This document shows positions 33,809 through 49,200 of a stretch of DNA of 64,000 nt, piece after piece; within the stretch, counting starts at the first letter, position 1, and each line of letters opens with the position of its first letter. The stretch lies in NCBI RefSeq assembly GCF_964340395.1, contig NC_135564.1, forward strand, positions 12,900,391 to 12,964,390. Reading direction: 5' to 3'. The translations under genes were made by a program, and so were the position numbers. The notes under the pieces were generated by a model that saw only the letters and a list, made by a program, of their open reading frames with translations, did no database searches and was not told the origin of the DNA. Origin of the DNA: Glandiceps talaboti (taxonomy: Eukaryota; Hemichordata; Enteropneusta; Spengelidae).

Positions 33809-33956
33809 AGGAGTGCAAAATAATGAGAACACACCTGATAAATAAATTCAATCCTGATGTTTTGAATGAAAATATTCTTTAACAAAGGATACAAGGCAAA
33901 ATATGTAATGTATGTATGTATGTATGTATGTATGTATGTATGTATGTATGTATGTA

Positions 33957-33991
<35 letters not shown>

Positions 33992-36900
33992 ATGCATGTG
34001 TGCATGAGTGAGTGAGTGAATGGAGCAATGTTACTTCAAAGGTGGTCTGTATGATATTAACATGACATGCCAGCCTATCAGCTAGCATTTCCTACAGCAA
34101 AGACCGACAGGGGCTGAACAACATGGTATACTAGTATCTTACAGTCTACTTCAAAGGCAGCACTAAGCAAACGTTTATCAAAATAAATCCCGTCTGTCTC
34201 CCTCTAGGGTAGGTAGGTCTTGTGTAGGTGGGTAGGGGAGGTAGGACTTGTGTAGGTGGGCATCCAGTGTCAAACTGCTAGCTTCCCGAATTCTACACAA
34301 GGCTAATATATCAAAAGAAGTAGTAGATATGAAATTCTACTTGCCTCTTGTAATTCCTCGTCGTCGTCGTCTTCTTTCTCAACTTTGACATTGTTCAAAA
34401 GTTTATTTTTTACAGGATCATATTGATCCACAATTCTCCACCCTGGTGTTGGAATTTCCTTGTAATTAAGCTTCTCCACTCTGGTTGACGCTGCCATGGA
34501 ATACGGTATGACAATGTTGTTGATGTCAAATGCACTCTCTCCTCGTCGCTTCCGCATATATGCTTGTAATACACTCCCAGGCATTGAGGCAGAAAGTCCT
34601 GCAGGGATATTTTCCTTTGTTGCTGCTGTTGACGATGATGCACCCGAATTAGGTGTTGTTGGAGCTGATATTGACGACTTCTTGTGGTGAAGCGTTGAGG
34701 GCAGTGATAGGGTCCTATTCCGGTTTTTCTTCAGTGCAACTAAGGGTTCGTTAAAGGGAAAAAACAAAAGAAAATGAATTACACAGAAAAAACAAAATCT
34801 GTTCATTTTATAGACTTCTTTTCTACGTGATTTAATCATCAGTAAAATAAAATCCAAGACATTGACAGTGGGATTCCTTCTGAATATTAACGTAACCTAA
34901 TAAAAAAGTCTGGTATATCAGGGTATGAATTTAACATCTATACTTGATCGTCAGATTTTGCCACCGTATAAAGTTGGTACTCTTGATACAACATTTAGTA
35001 TCCTGGGGCTACTGCTAATTCTGAGCCATGCTTATGCAATTCTCTGTAATTTAGACCGAAATCTTTATTGTGCATTCCAGTAGGCTTTTACATCAACATT
35101 ACCACAAAAAGTACATGGAACTGCACAGTGTATTTTAGTGATAATTTTATGTTTCCATCTTACAAGCTGAAAATGTGGTTGGTGGGTGTAAGTATACACT
35201 CTCTGAACACTACGTATAAAAACAATAGGCATAGTACAACAGTAAATAATGGCCTGTTTACTAACTGTATCAGTGTCATACCATCTGAAGTACAAATCTT
35301 AACTCATAGCAAGCACTGTACTTATATGATGCGGAGGAACTGTTAGACACATATTACACCAAAGGTTCTCTACCAGTATGTTTGTTAAAAGTCCAATGTT
35401 CAAATTTAATGTTCTTTCATATGTGCCATTCTCATGCAATGGCATTATGAGGATGAGATAGGATTATTCTTTGTATATTTAAAGGCCAGGGTTTCAATCC
35501 CAGGTTCTCACATTAGTGTTATCTTATCATTGAAGCCAAGAGAATTACATTAAGATTATTATTTTGTTCTGGGTCAACTATTTCTATAGCTCTACCAGAC
35601 AACTGTTTTAACATCTTTACGGATCAACGTGCTCTACTAGACAACTGTCTTTCTTACCCAAGTTTAAATCCTAATTTGACATGGGGCATTTCAGGTTAAT
35701 ACGTAGATATATACCAAGATTCTAACAAAACTTATGGTACCTCACTTTCTGGGGAAACTGTTTAGTTTTACAGAATTCCAATTTTTGTTACCGCGACTTC
35801 GACAACTTTGCACAACACTAGTTAGGTATATGATTTAAAATTGATTGTACCTGCATAGACTAATATTAGAAATGATGTCATATTGGTAGTGGAACTAAAT
35901 CAGTCAGACTTTGAAAAGTTTAAACTGACCAGAAGCTGTACAGGCTTGTGACCTTGTTTACAACATTTTACTACTGTTGTTTACAGTCATGTGTTGATCA
36001 ATAATTAGCAATTACAATCATGACACAACGCTGACTTGAAGACAACTGAAGATTCAAACTGATCAGATCAGATCAAACAGTATACACATAACTACTTCAG
36101 TGTTTTCATAATCATTAATACAGGGAACAGATGTCACTTTTCCCCACCATCTTCTAACAATATATGTGAACTGATTGAAAGTTTCAGACATTATCTTCTC
36201 ACAAATCAAAGCAACCCATTCTCAAAATCTTCGTAGAGTAGAGTAACTTACTCATTGCTAGTTGGGCAGCTCGTCGTTTCTTGACATCGGTTCGACAAAG
36301 TCTATTTGCGTCTACACTAGAGTTCTTTGGGGTGTTAGGTGCCGATGACGGATGGGAATGTGATCTCGACAGAACTTTGGCATCCACTCGATTACTTCTC
36401 ATCTTGGCCGTTGACAGCAGAGCTGCAGCTGCATTCTTCGCCAATTTCTGACTCGCTCTCCTGACCTGCTGACTATGGCTAAGATGAGGTTTTCTGTAAA
36501 TAAAGACATCAGTTATGGTATCATATACATCAATTGAGTCATCAGTGTCTTTTGTTAAGAAAAGTAGGTAAAATGAAACCTGGTTCTCGAATCACACAAG
36601 CGCACTTTACCCCCCCCCCCCCCCCCCCCCCCTCCACACACACACACACACACCACCACCATTTTGCAAGACATGATATGGAAAGGCATGCAAGTTCTAT
36701 TTGACCTTCCCTTGTTAGCAAGGGTTCCCAAAACCGAGAAAACCCTGTTCACACTTGCATAGGAGACAAATAGTCTGTACTGGTTTTCTTCAACTACACG
36801 TAGGTTATCCGTCAGAATTCTAATCATTATTAATTTTTACCCTAATCTCAAATGCCCTTCACGAATGTCTCAAATGAAATTTGATAAATCGGTAAATCAC

Positions 36901-39900
36901 AGCTTTTGTTAACCATAGCACAAATGTACCAGCAAATGAAAATATTGACTCTCTCTGCCTTAATTTTCTACTATCTGTCTCTACCTTACTAATGCTGACT
37001 GAGTAGTTTCATACTAATAATACTATGTCATGTACAGCTGTAGATAGTTATTGATATAAATATCTTTCAGTGGTCATAATTACCCACTATGAAATTTTTA
37101 TTTCAGCTTACTGAAAAATATACTTTTAATGATAATGGATTTCAAAATCGTATCACAGCCACAAATGGGAACGATATCAATCATAAAAATATTGTAAAAA
37201 TCTTTAATGTCTAAGGAATTATGTTTTATTGGGATATCAGATAACATAACAAGTCTTTGCAGAAGACAAAGTCCCTCAAATATTTACTTCTATGTAACTA
37301 ATGGATGAAACCGTTCGTTTTTTTGTTGTGTTTACTCCGAGGTTAGTATTCAGGACCAAATATAAGGATACTGTGGGAAAGGTCACAGCTGGTAATATAG
37401 AGACAAATACTTTAAACTTTTGTGACATTTGAGCATCTATTTATGATCTGATTTTCTGTTGAACTAGTTCAAATTAATTCAAGCCATCACAACAGAAACT
37501 AGATAAATCACGGCCTTAGGGGAGAAAAAGATATGGGACAAGGTTCAGACACAATAGAGGAAGTCACAACACTATATTTCTTATCAAGTTTTTTCTTCAT
37601 ACTACTACTTATAGTGTCCTTAACAACAAATTCCCCCGCCACACAACATCAGCACTGCTGTCAGGATATGTTTTATAGTACAATTTATTACCAAAATTGC
37701 CCATAACTCAATTATTTTGATGTGAAACACAATTTTATTTCATACATCATTGATAGTGAGACATGAACACACAGCCTTGGAGCGACTATAAATTGTCAAC
37801 AATCTGTAACTCATTACTGAGATTTACCTCATAAACATACTATATCCTGTCTGGTGATACTAGGGTAAGCACTGAAAGAAGGAATAAGTGCACCACAGAG
37901 GACTCTAAAATTCTTGCTGTAAGTGTTTCCTTTCCTGCATTATCAGCTCAGACAATGCACTTAATTCCTTTTTACTTTCCTGTGTGGCAACAATTGCATC
38001 TCCGTTATTTCATTTTAATGGCTATATCTTTATGACATAGAAATATCACCTTTGTAGTTTTTTTTTCCCCAACAATATTTCCTTGGCAACTTTATTTTTG
38101 TGATTAGGGCTAGACTATGACTTTTAATCAAATGTCTTTATAGCAAATTGTTTTTATGTTTCTAGTTGAAGTTGCAGAGTGCCCTTTATGCTAATTTGAC
38201 ACAACACTGACACACGGCAAGTACTTGTGATACACCAACTTCTCGCTCCAGAGACTTCTCTTGGTGTTACCAGCTCAAGCAGCTTCCTCAGATAGTAACA
38301 CCAAGACGAAGTATCTGGGCTTTGAAATTCCCCTATCCATTACTATGTTATGACGCACAAGGAAATATATTTTGTATCATTTTCAAAGAGGGCACAATGG
38401 GTTCGACTATGATATAATTTTACAAAAAATTTTTGAACTTATACATGCACTTAGAAACAATGTTATATATTATTCATTTCAATGTTTGGATTGCTTTTGA
38501 TATCTACATCATATCCTAACTTTTCACGAGGGGAATATTCAAAATTTCTTGTGTTTGTGTAACATTCCCCAGACAAAATAACATGATGAGCGATGCATAT
38601 GTCTTTCTATTTGTATGGAAATTGGAACTTAAAACTACACTATAGCTTAGGAGTGAATTCATTTTTCATCTTATTTTGGACCAATGGTTTATTTTTACAC
38701 TATTTTTCATCGGTTCCCCTTTCCCACAATCTGTGCAAATACACACAGTCACTGCTGTAGTTCCAGTAAATGTGAACACCGAATCAAATTTTTCATGTTT
38801 GCTGAATGAGGTAAATGGCTGATATGATCTATGATAAGTTACAGTAACTAGTATGCAAATCTTTAGACCCAACCCCACAGACTAGAATATTGTGGGCTGA
38901 TCAAAACCAGAAACGTCCAAGGAATAAACAATGCCTTCTTTATGTATGTATCATGTTAACAAGAATTCTGAAATGACCAGTTGAAGTAGCACCAGAACTA
39001 TGAATTAACTGGGATAGTGTGGGTTATGTACAAATAAAATCAATCTAGGCCTGTGGTCAAATATACCCACTCAGAGACAAAATTGTATGTTGTTGGTGAA
39101 AGACTCTTCTTGTGAGTCACCACATACTATAATAAAGTGATAGGGGAATCCCAATTTTGATTTTCACAGGAAATTGCCCATCAGTGGGGCTTGGCAAATA
39201 TAGTACCTACATACAGTACATACACTGACGGGCAAATGATGTGTACTTTGATTGGCGAAATATGTGTACTTCCAAGTTTAATTTGTGTAGAATACATTGT
39301 ACCACTTGACAATTGGTCACTTTGTGTTCCTCCCTAGACGGTGACTGGCTGTCTAGCTGCTAAACAGCACATCTCTTTGTTAGCTCTTTTCAGAGGTCAG
39401 ACCAAGTCTACAAAGACTGACTGACCTTTGACCTATCACACACATTTATATACACTGCCATAGGTTAACATCATTCTATTGATGACAGACACGATACAGG
39501 GAGACTAACAAACTATTTACACTATCTGCAGAGAATTGATACCAAAACTACATGGTTTGTCCGAGGTAGAACAAACCACGCATTTCATAAAAATTTATGA
39601 ATTTATTTATCAGTCACATAAGAAACACACCTACATCTACCTACTGGTTTCCATTGTCTTCTTTTTGCTTATAATGAGATTAACTTGACAGTGATATATG
39701 GAATTTAGATTCTATGATTCTCTTGGGACAACCTTTTGCCACTCTGAACAGCAACAAAAAGATCATATGTTCAATGACCTATTTAGACCCTCCTGCCGTA
39801 CTGTCCAAGTTACATATGAGATAATTCATTTTATATGTATTTAGAACATTTCACTATGTGATTTTATTCACGTCATGCGCAGAGCCAGCTCAATGCACTA

Positions 39901-42900
39901 CTTAGTGTTTCCGTATCTTGACATTACCAGATGAGACCCTAGTAACAAAGGGGTGGATACAATTTAGGTTGCTATACCAGAATTTCGGTGGAATTTGTGT
40001 AGATTTTCCTACTCACTATAACCGTAACAAAGACACTTGTCATGTACTTTCTTAATTAATCTTTCCACCCTAAAATTGAAACACGTATTTCATATAGTAG
40101 TGACAATTTACACATGAAAATGGCACTTTTATGGCTTTTCAAAAAAGAAAGAAAAGAGAAGTCTTTTCTTTTTTAGGCAAGCGTGGTGGTAAGTAGGTAA
40201 ACTCTCCTTAGTGCCCCTAATGTATTTTCCCAGAGTTCCGCTGAGTAACATTTAATATTAGCATCACTAAACCTACGCAAGTTTTACCAAATCCTCCAAA
40301 TATCACGATTCCCAAACATTAACAGAAATGTTGCAATATACCACTGTTTTAGACATCCACATAAATTCTCTCAGGCCATAGATTTTTTGAAAATAATAAT
40401 TTAGTGAAAACCCATCAACATTTACCCTCTACCCATTCTGCCATCTTCACATCTTCATTCTGAGATTTTGTCACGGTCAGTAACTAGTTAAACTCTATGC
40501 AAGCTCCCCCAGGTATTTTACTCAATTACAACTATAACTACACAAAATTTACGACACATGGTATTGAAATCTATGAAAAGATTTATCACATTTACCCCTG
40601 TCTGTTACCTAGGTTCCAAAAACATTAGCAAGACCACTAACATTTCAAACATATGTATAAGACACTGACTATTTACTCTCCTGTTACCACGGTTTTCTAA
40701 CATATGGATACTTGTGTTACTTTCCTTTCTTTTGAATTTAAAGGCTGTTAGCTAGTTGAGAATTTAGTCAGTGTAACAACAACCTCACTGTTTTGTCCCC
40801 TATGACAAATGAACACTTGAGGCAATGGAATGACCATTCCGACACTAAGCTATTCTCACTCATGTTCAAATTGTCAAGCAAATGACTCCCATTACTTTGA
40901 AATTCTTTTTCTCGTACAATTCACAACATTTCTATTGTTACAGAATCAGTGACAGTGTGCAACAGCACCCAAACATGCCACGCACTCATGTGTTGGTGTG
41001 TCTCTCAACTTACTTTTTTAACGGTGATTTTGATGTTTGCCTGTTCTGCCATTCTCCACTTTTCAGAAGTCCTTCAAAGTGTAGCGAGAGTGGCACTTCT
41101 GTTGAGAGAATGGAGGAATTGCATTAGACTCCTGTACAAGTGGTCTGGCTACACCTTTCTACAACTAGTCCACTCTCTTTTCGGCTGTCAGCAGGCAACA
41201 ATAAATCTTGCAATAAAATATTTGACTGAAAAAGACTGCTACTTTTCCAGTAATTCACATATATTGCCCCTAACCTAAAACAAAGCACTGTAAGACACAC
41301 ATTAGTCTTATCCCTCCGATTTTTACTCCAGCTATGATCAAAATCGATGCCCCTCCCCAATATATAGCCAAGTTATATCTGCAAGTTGTACACACAACAG
41401 TGTATTTACCTTGAGGGAATGAGAGTACAGGATGGTAGGAGAAGTCCAATATAGCTACTCTTTCACTGAGAGGCATAACGTCTGGATCTACTGACTGTAA
41501 AGTGTTGTATCTGCCACCACACATCACACATGGCATGATAGGTGAACAGCAACCACATCGTACTGTTGACAACTTTTGTGCTTTCTTACTCATATGCTGG
41601 ATACCAGCCGTGTGTAAAAGTTTGCGTTTCCTGAATACACGTATTGGTCTCGTCCTTGCAGCTGTACAGCTACTATCAGGCGGTGATGCCGGAGTCACTT
41701 TACTAGGTTCTAATTTTATCCTCTTGTTTGCCAGTTCTCCCGACTCCCCTGACAGGGCGTCGTTCGTCAGTGTGTTACCATGCGTATTATCCACGTATCC
41801 ATTCATTGGTTTTTGTGCAGGCAGTTTCCCTATGAGTGGAGTGTTTGTCAGTGTGGGCATCGGTGATCTTGTCAAACCCTTTGGTGGCGGTGAACAGAAA
41901 TTCTGTAGTGACTGATTTAACTTGGCTGTTTGTCTATCCATGTTGCTAATAAGAGTCGAAAGATTGGACGGTGACATGTCATTTCTACTTTCCAGCTTTG
42001 CAATTTTTGCTTCAATAGGCGACAACTTCCTACCAAGCCGACTAGTCCTAAGTTTCATGAGATCCTCCGGAGGAGACTGCTCCCCAAGGGAGACCACACC
42101 CTTAGTTGCTCTTATTTGTCTGTAGATATCAGTCTGTTGTCTGATTCGGTACTCCAAATCCGAGACTTGGGCTTGGAGCCATGTCCATCTGCTTGCTACA
42201 GCTGCTCTATCCACAGCCCACTTCCAAAGTGCTCGCTTGTGACTGCAAAGGAAGAGGACAAAATGTCTGTTATACAGTTATTCTATCAAGTTGATTCATC
42301 TGTCAAACCAACTATGTCTGACTACAAATTACTTTATACTGTGCATGGTTGAATCATATGTATAAATATTGATGAAAAGTTAGCAGCTGACAAAACACTC
42401 GTGGGATGCAGTATTTGTCAGATGTCTACATCATGTCAAAATCTATTTTCATACATCCAAAAATAAATTGAAATGGTAAAATTTGAATAACTTATATAAT
42501 ACAGAAATTGAAACATGCTGGCAAGTCTGTAATTTTAATTTGTGTCTTTTGTTTAGGCAACAACAAACACCCACGTTGTCCAGTAGTACACCGGTATTAA
42601 AATCAAATATTGCAGTGCGAGAATGAATATTCGTGGACTCTGGGTTCATACTTGCTAATGAAACTTTCTACTTTCAAGAACATTTTTTGAATTAGAATTT
42701 TACATTAGCAAGTAGTGTTTCCAACTAATACATGATAAATTAATATGCAAATATTAGTCTGAACTGTTTCCATTTGTCAAGTTTACTATAATGAGGTCTG
42801 CAATATTCAAATTAAATATTCATATTAATTTTTTCTGAAAACACAAAACTTCATTATGTCATGCTTTGCAAATAACCAGTCTATAATGACCCACTTAAAA

Positions 42901-44547
42901 TCAAATTTGGTGGCTCCACACAAAAATGCAGCAGTCGATGGACACAAGACGATTGCTAAATCCAAACCCAGCACACTTTTGTTGGTAGAAAGACCATGTG
43001 TCTTTATAAAGACCTCTGGTTAGGTCATAATCCAAGGCGAAGTGACTAACTCTCACACAAAAATCTTCAGATATTCATACCTATTGGCAGCCATAATATT
43101 TTTCAACATATCACAAATTTTTTCAGAGTCCTTGTATCAGAAATACATTCTGAGTAAGAAATTCAAATATTTTAACATTGACCCTACTCTGAGAGATACA
43201 CATACAATGTATTGTTATTTTTTGGGCTGAACAACAATGCATCTTACATTCTACATTTGCCCCCAAATCGATCAAAAACAAAATAATGTGCTATCAGGTC
43301 AATAAATGATTGTGTACTTGATTATTCACAGAAATACATCCTTGTGGCTATTTCTTGCATATTTCATCAACTTTGTAAACTAACTGACCACATGTTATAA
43401 AATAATATATGTTACATCCAAGTAGTCATGCCAAGCTATCATTTCTCTACACGTAGCATCTGGAAATTCCTTGGAAGTATTTTTGAGTCAATGATAATAT
43501 TCAACCGATGTGATCATCTTTGAGCCGATATCCCTTTCACTTTAGTAAATTGTGAACAAGTTGAAAGAAAACACTCATTTTTATGGCTCGATCCTTTCAT
43601 ATTTTCATTGTTTACTTTGTCACTTTGTCTATCAGTCTCTTTATATGAACATCATAAAACGTTCAAAATGTGCCTGTGTATATACATCTCTCTTCAAGTC
43701 AGGTCAAGTCCATGTAAAAGACAGGCCACAGCAGCATAGTCATAAATATTTACTGCTCTACACTTTCAGATGAATAGACATTCACACACCTCGTCAACAA
43801 AACATGCTATCTTGCCTTGAATACTCTCTTATCTTATTTCTACCTATGTATCACTTCTATCAACAGCACATAATCAATACTTTTTGTTTGCAAAAGACCT
43901 ATTCAAGTGCAAATTAAAATTCAAGGATGACAGTACAAATAAAATTTGTTCAACCTTTGGAGCATGCAAATCCTCTGTGCAACACTTTGTATTTCTTGAC
44001 ATCGTAATTATGTACAAAACAAACAAGATGGTAAGAAGCCTGTATGTATGGTATGTTTTGTATGCACAGTATCACTCCCAAGGTCCATACTGAAAGCTGT
44101 CTTATTTACTACTTACAGTACAAGTACATCCCTATCTATCAAGACTATACATCCATACCTATCACTCCCAACAACTGTTTGTCACCCAGTAAATGCCAGT
44201 AACTTTTACGGTCTATTGCATGTATAACATCTTGTCTATTGCAAGTAGTGATGTATGACATCTTGTCTATTGCAGGTACGGCATCATCTATTGCACGTAT
44301 AACACGTTGTCTATTGCATGTGTAGTCTAGAGGCTATCCATGGCTTTAAATCTGACGACATGGTGAAAGATGCAAGAATGAGTGGAAATTTGGGATTTGC
44401 ATCCATGACATTTTTTTTTGACTGCTAGTAGAAATTTTCATTACTAAATGGCGAAAGATATCTTTAAATTCAAGCCACGGATACAGTAGCCTCTAGACTA
44501 TTACTATTACAAAACCTTTGTCCATTACATGTACAACACCTCATTCA

Positions 44548-44607
<60 letters not shown>

Positions 44608-46239
44608 ATAGACAGACAGTACAATCATAGACATCCTAGAAATCAAGGATTTACAGAGTTTATATTCTGATTCTCATGTAACTGTTTTACTGCCTTCCCT
44701 CACATGAGGTTCATTACAATATTCATATCAACGTAGCGCATCGACAATTTCTGCTCAACTGGAATTTTGCTTTGTTATATTATTAGCTCATATGAAAGGA
44801 TCCATTCATGCATGTCCAGATGTCTTCTGACAATTACATTTTACAATTTTTTGAGGGTAGGCTTGCAATTCCAAGGCAACTAAAATTTCATAATCAAAGA
44901 ATGTATACATTACAATAAATATGAAATGAAGCATAAATAAGTTGACGTGTTGCCTTTCACCCAGGTTAAGCATTGTACAATTTATTCAAGCATAATGTTG
45001 AACAAGACAACATAGATTACAGATATACAAAGTACTTGGTGCAAAAGTACACAACATGATATTAAATGCATAAATTAAGGGTTGACCTTAAGCTATTGCT
45101 GATCCAGCACTAGCTTGGATAGGTCAAAGGTCAAGTAGCAGGTTCAAATTCCTTCCCCATGTATTTGTCAATACAGATCAGTTTACTAATGTTACCATTT
45201 AAAAAATAAATAAATATCACTTTCAAGGCATTTACTTTGATGCACTTATATTTCAAGCTTTGTCAGAGGTTGTTCACCTATATATTTAAAATGTATGTAT
45301 AAACCTAATTAATTTGCCCATCCAATACAAACCCTACTTATTTACCCTTCCTAATACAAACAGCTCCATAAGCACTGCAAAAATATAAAGAAAATTTGAA
45401 AGTTTTCCCAGCTTATTTACGCATTCAAATACAAAACGTCAGAAATCTGTGAATATTTTTCTTCAGTAAGAAAGTATATAGCATTGCATAATTCATATTG
45501 TGAAATGGCAAGCTAAGAATAGTTGTTAGCAAAATTTGTACATAAACTTTTATTGAAGGTATGCCACATAAAACTGACGAAATATGAATATTACAAAGAT
45601 GGTTACAGTTATGGTTAGTTGGTTTTACAGTGTACATAGTGCGGGTATAATGAAATATGAATACGCCAATTCCCTATTTGGTACATGATAGACAGGTACA
45701 CATAACACCTGTTTAATTTAGTGTTATGGTTAGTTGGTTGTACAGTGTAGGGTAGAATGTATTCTCAATACGCCAAATCCCTATTTGGCACATGATAGAC
45801 AGGTACACATAACAACATGTAACACATGCCCTAAGAAGACATAAACAACACAGAGACCATTTGGAAAACCTGAACTGGACACTCACACAGGAAAAAAAAT
45901 TCCATATTATAAATAAACGAAAAAAATCTCCCTACCCCACCTATTCTAAAATTGAGCGTAATTGGAACCACAATTTGTTTTATTAGGCCTAATGTGAATT
46001 TCTTGATAGGATACCACTGATGGAAAAATTATACATAATTTAAGTTTCTTATCCTTTGAAGCAAGAACTAAATAGAAAGAACTCAGTCCAGTTGTTTACA
46101 GTATCAATTTGTTGCAAAACAGTTATCGTCTCTAGTGTGTCGTCATTGAAATATTTTAAGTGTCTTTGTCCTTTCTTTATATGTTTTAAGTTTTAACCTT
46201 TATTATTTGACCATTCGGCCACAATATTTGGAAATAAAC

Positions 46240-46289
<50 letters not shown>

Positions 46290-49200
46290 ATTATACACAA
46301 CACAGGCTAAAGATAATTATTATTCTCACTGGTTTTTTTTACTAACAAGAGTTATAGTGATAAAGTTACTTATTTGGGATCTGGTTGTGACGCAAATTCA
46401 TATTATCAAAGTTAACCTTCACACACAAATATATCATTTTGATATTGCAATATATCTGGAAGTCTATCCCTAAAGATATAAAGGACACTACACATTGTGT
46501 CCACACCTTTCAGTGTATTTAAAATTATAAATTCACTCATTTATATTTGGCTATTTTAGAAATTAAAAAAAAAAAGGTTTTGGTACATTTAATAAATGTT
46601 TTATATTTTCACATTACAGCCAAAATTAGAGGATTAGATTCAAAATTAGATGATGTCATCAAAGGTTTTTGTTTCCTTGCATATATTATGTTAATAAGAT
46701 AACAAGGTTATAAGGCCTGGCGATTCTCTATAGGTGAATGACCCAACAAGGTCACTTTGACTTCTCATTTTTACACATAAATAGTAGAAGGCTCAAAATT
46801 AGCATGCATGGACCTCTAAACATTGTATCTAGATAACGAAATTCACAGTAGTCTGGAGCACACAGACTACTAAACATTGTATCTAGACGACAAAATTAGC
46901 AGTAGTCCAGGCACCCTAAACATTGCATCTAAAATCAATTCTACATCTTTGTTGCTGACTACATAACTTTAAACCTTTTACATTTGTTTTCACTCGATTT
47001 ATTTTGTATCCGTTAAAAAAATCATGTCTATTTGGGTACCTAGTCTGAAAGGTTCAGTAGAGTAGTTGGTCCACTTATGTAACCAAAACTGGATCTTTTA
47101 GGCTATTGGGTACCAGAAAACACATCTTCATGTTCAATTAAACGTTGATGCCAAATAAATATTTATTCTCTATCCAAACAGTATAGAGTATTTTTTTTAA
47201 ATATCTTGGTCAAAAGAGAGGAAGAGTAGGAATTATCCAAACAGTATAGAGTATTTTTTTAAATATCTTGGTCAAAAGAGAGGAAGAGTAGGAATTATCC
47301 AAACAGTATAGAGTATTTTTTTAAATATCTTGGTCAAAAGAGAGGAAGAGTAGGAATTGTAAAATACAATTTTACTTCATATGCTGAGATTTACCACCTC
47401 AAAAAAAACCCCGAAACATTTCTACCATACTTCAATTTTTGTCACATGACCTATCAGGACTACTGTCACGATTCACTCTGAATTATAAATATCTCCACTG
47501 TTTGACTTCTTTTATGGTTTGAATGCTGACATGAATAAATGACCTACCTATAGTCACGACACGATGCCAATAGACATTCAGCATTTTGTACATTGATAAT
47601 ATTTGATAAAATGCTACTCTGGACTCAAACTGTGCTGTGCACATTTATCTAAAACTTTAAAAGATAACCCTTATAAAAAGCCGGGGAATATATATATCTA
47701 GTTGTAATTGAAACCCTGGATGAAATTCATTTTTTTGTGTGCTGCAAGTCTAGTAACTAAGTTGCATTCATTATTTCCCAACCCATTAGTCTGAGACATG
47801 GGGTTACCCAACTTGAATAAAAAGGTCAGCCTTGGAAAAATGACAAGGAACAACTGAGACGCCTGTGGATTATTTTTCTGCACTGTTTCTACAACAGTAC
47901 ATTTAGTCCCTCCTAAAAAAAATCAACATTGTCTAGCAGTAGTGTAAATCCTTTCATAGCCTGGACTGCAAGGAGTGGGAGGGGCTCATTTGCATGATAA
48001 GGAGAAGGGCCAAGCATGAACAAAAGACAAGGGGTCACAAAACAACAATGAATGCAATTGTTGTGTCATCATGAACGTACAACATCTGTTCCCATGTAAA
48101 ATTCCTTCACAGCCTTGTAGTGTTTGATTTAACCCAGGTCATTGGGTTGACCAGACCATAGGTTACATGTAAATATCCTTGGTTGCATGATAACAGAGAA
48201 TTGGCAGAGGGCCCAGTTGATCCAAAAATTTCCACATCTGAAAATCATTCCAACCTTCACAAAAACAGGATGTAATTAGTCAAAATTCGGCCATGAACTT
48301 ACTGGGTATGACAGACTAATGGTGTTCTTAGACTCCATTTATTTCTACCCTCAGAATCAATTATATCAAATTTGTACAATGTACTATTCTATTATATTAG
48401 TTTTGGTAATAACAAAGCTGCCATGTACATGTAATTAGCATATTTTCTTTCACTGTATTCATTATAACATTACCTGATTATACATCACTGCAACAACAAT
48501 TTGCTTATATGAACATTTTCTTATTATTTTCCTAGGATATTCACATTTTTTCATCGCTTTAATTCACAAGCTTTGTTCAATTTTGTTAATCTATTCGGAG
48601 TCATATTATTGTTGCAACAGCCAACCAAAAATTCAATAGTTACTACGATACTATGCAGTGAATGAATGGCCCCAAGCAGCCATTTCAGATATTGATTTTT
48701 CCACATTTACATAAATGCTTACAACCTTTTGGCATTACCAGGAAACAAGACACACAAAATGGTGTCTTTAGCACTCGCTTTTTTGTTTTCAATTTCGCAC
48801 GCAGCCAGGTCTACCCTTTAATTTAATGTCAACATATGGGAAGGGAACTACTTTCACTTTTAATAGCCTACATGCATGTGTGACGTCACAAAGGGCACAT
48901 CACATGACGGTGATGTAAGCTGCTATTTATAGCACACCTATGATAAACTGGCTGGTGTAATGATTAAGCTTTCCTACTGGCCTCATTTCCTAATACTTTG
49001 AATTGATATGGAATTCCTTGGTTGATTCCCATCTTATACTCACAGACCTCGTCTGGATACATATTTTTTTTGTCAAACATGACATTTTTCCCTTTGGTAA
49101 AATGTAAGTAGTAGAAAAAGAGCTTGGCATTCAACGCAATCCCAGTTACAATATACATTAGCGGCTACAATTGCTCTCACGGGAGTTTAGATGCAAAGAT

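Noticed and set aside
34339-34342. GTAGAA as the KANSL1 exon-5 donor instead of GC
   Set aside because: It would shift the frame and destroy the conserved EDLSDE segment in exon 6.
35486-35505. Pol III B box (GTTTCAATCCC)
   Set aside because: A single degenerate match in KANSL1 intron 4, with no A box upstream.
48950-49030. Functional tRNA gene
   Set aside because: A- and B-box-like segments are present, but the spacing is too long and no acceptor stem or anticodon stem can be drawn; SINE head preferred.
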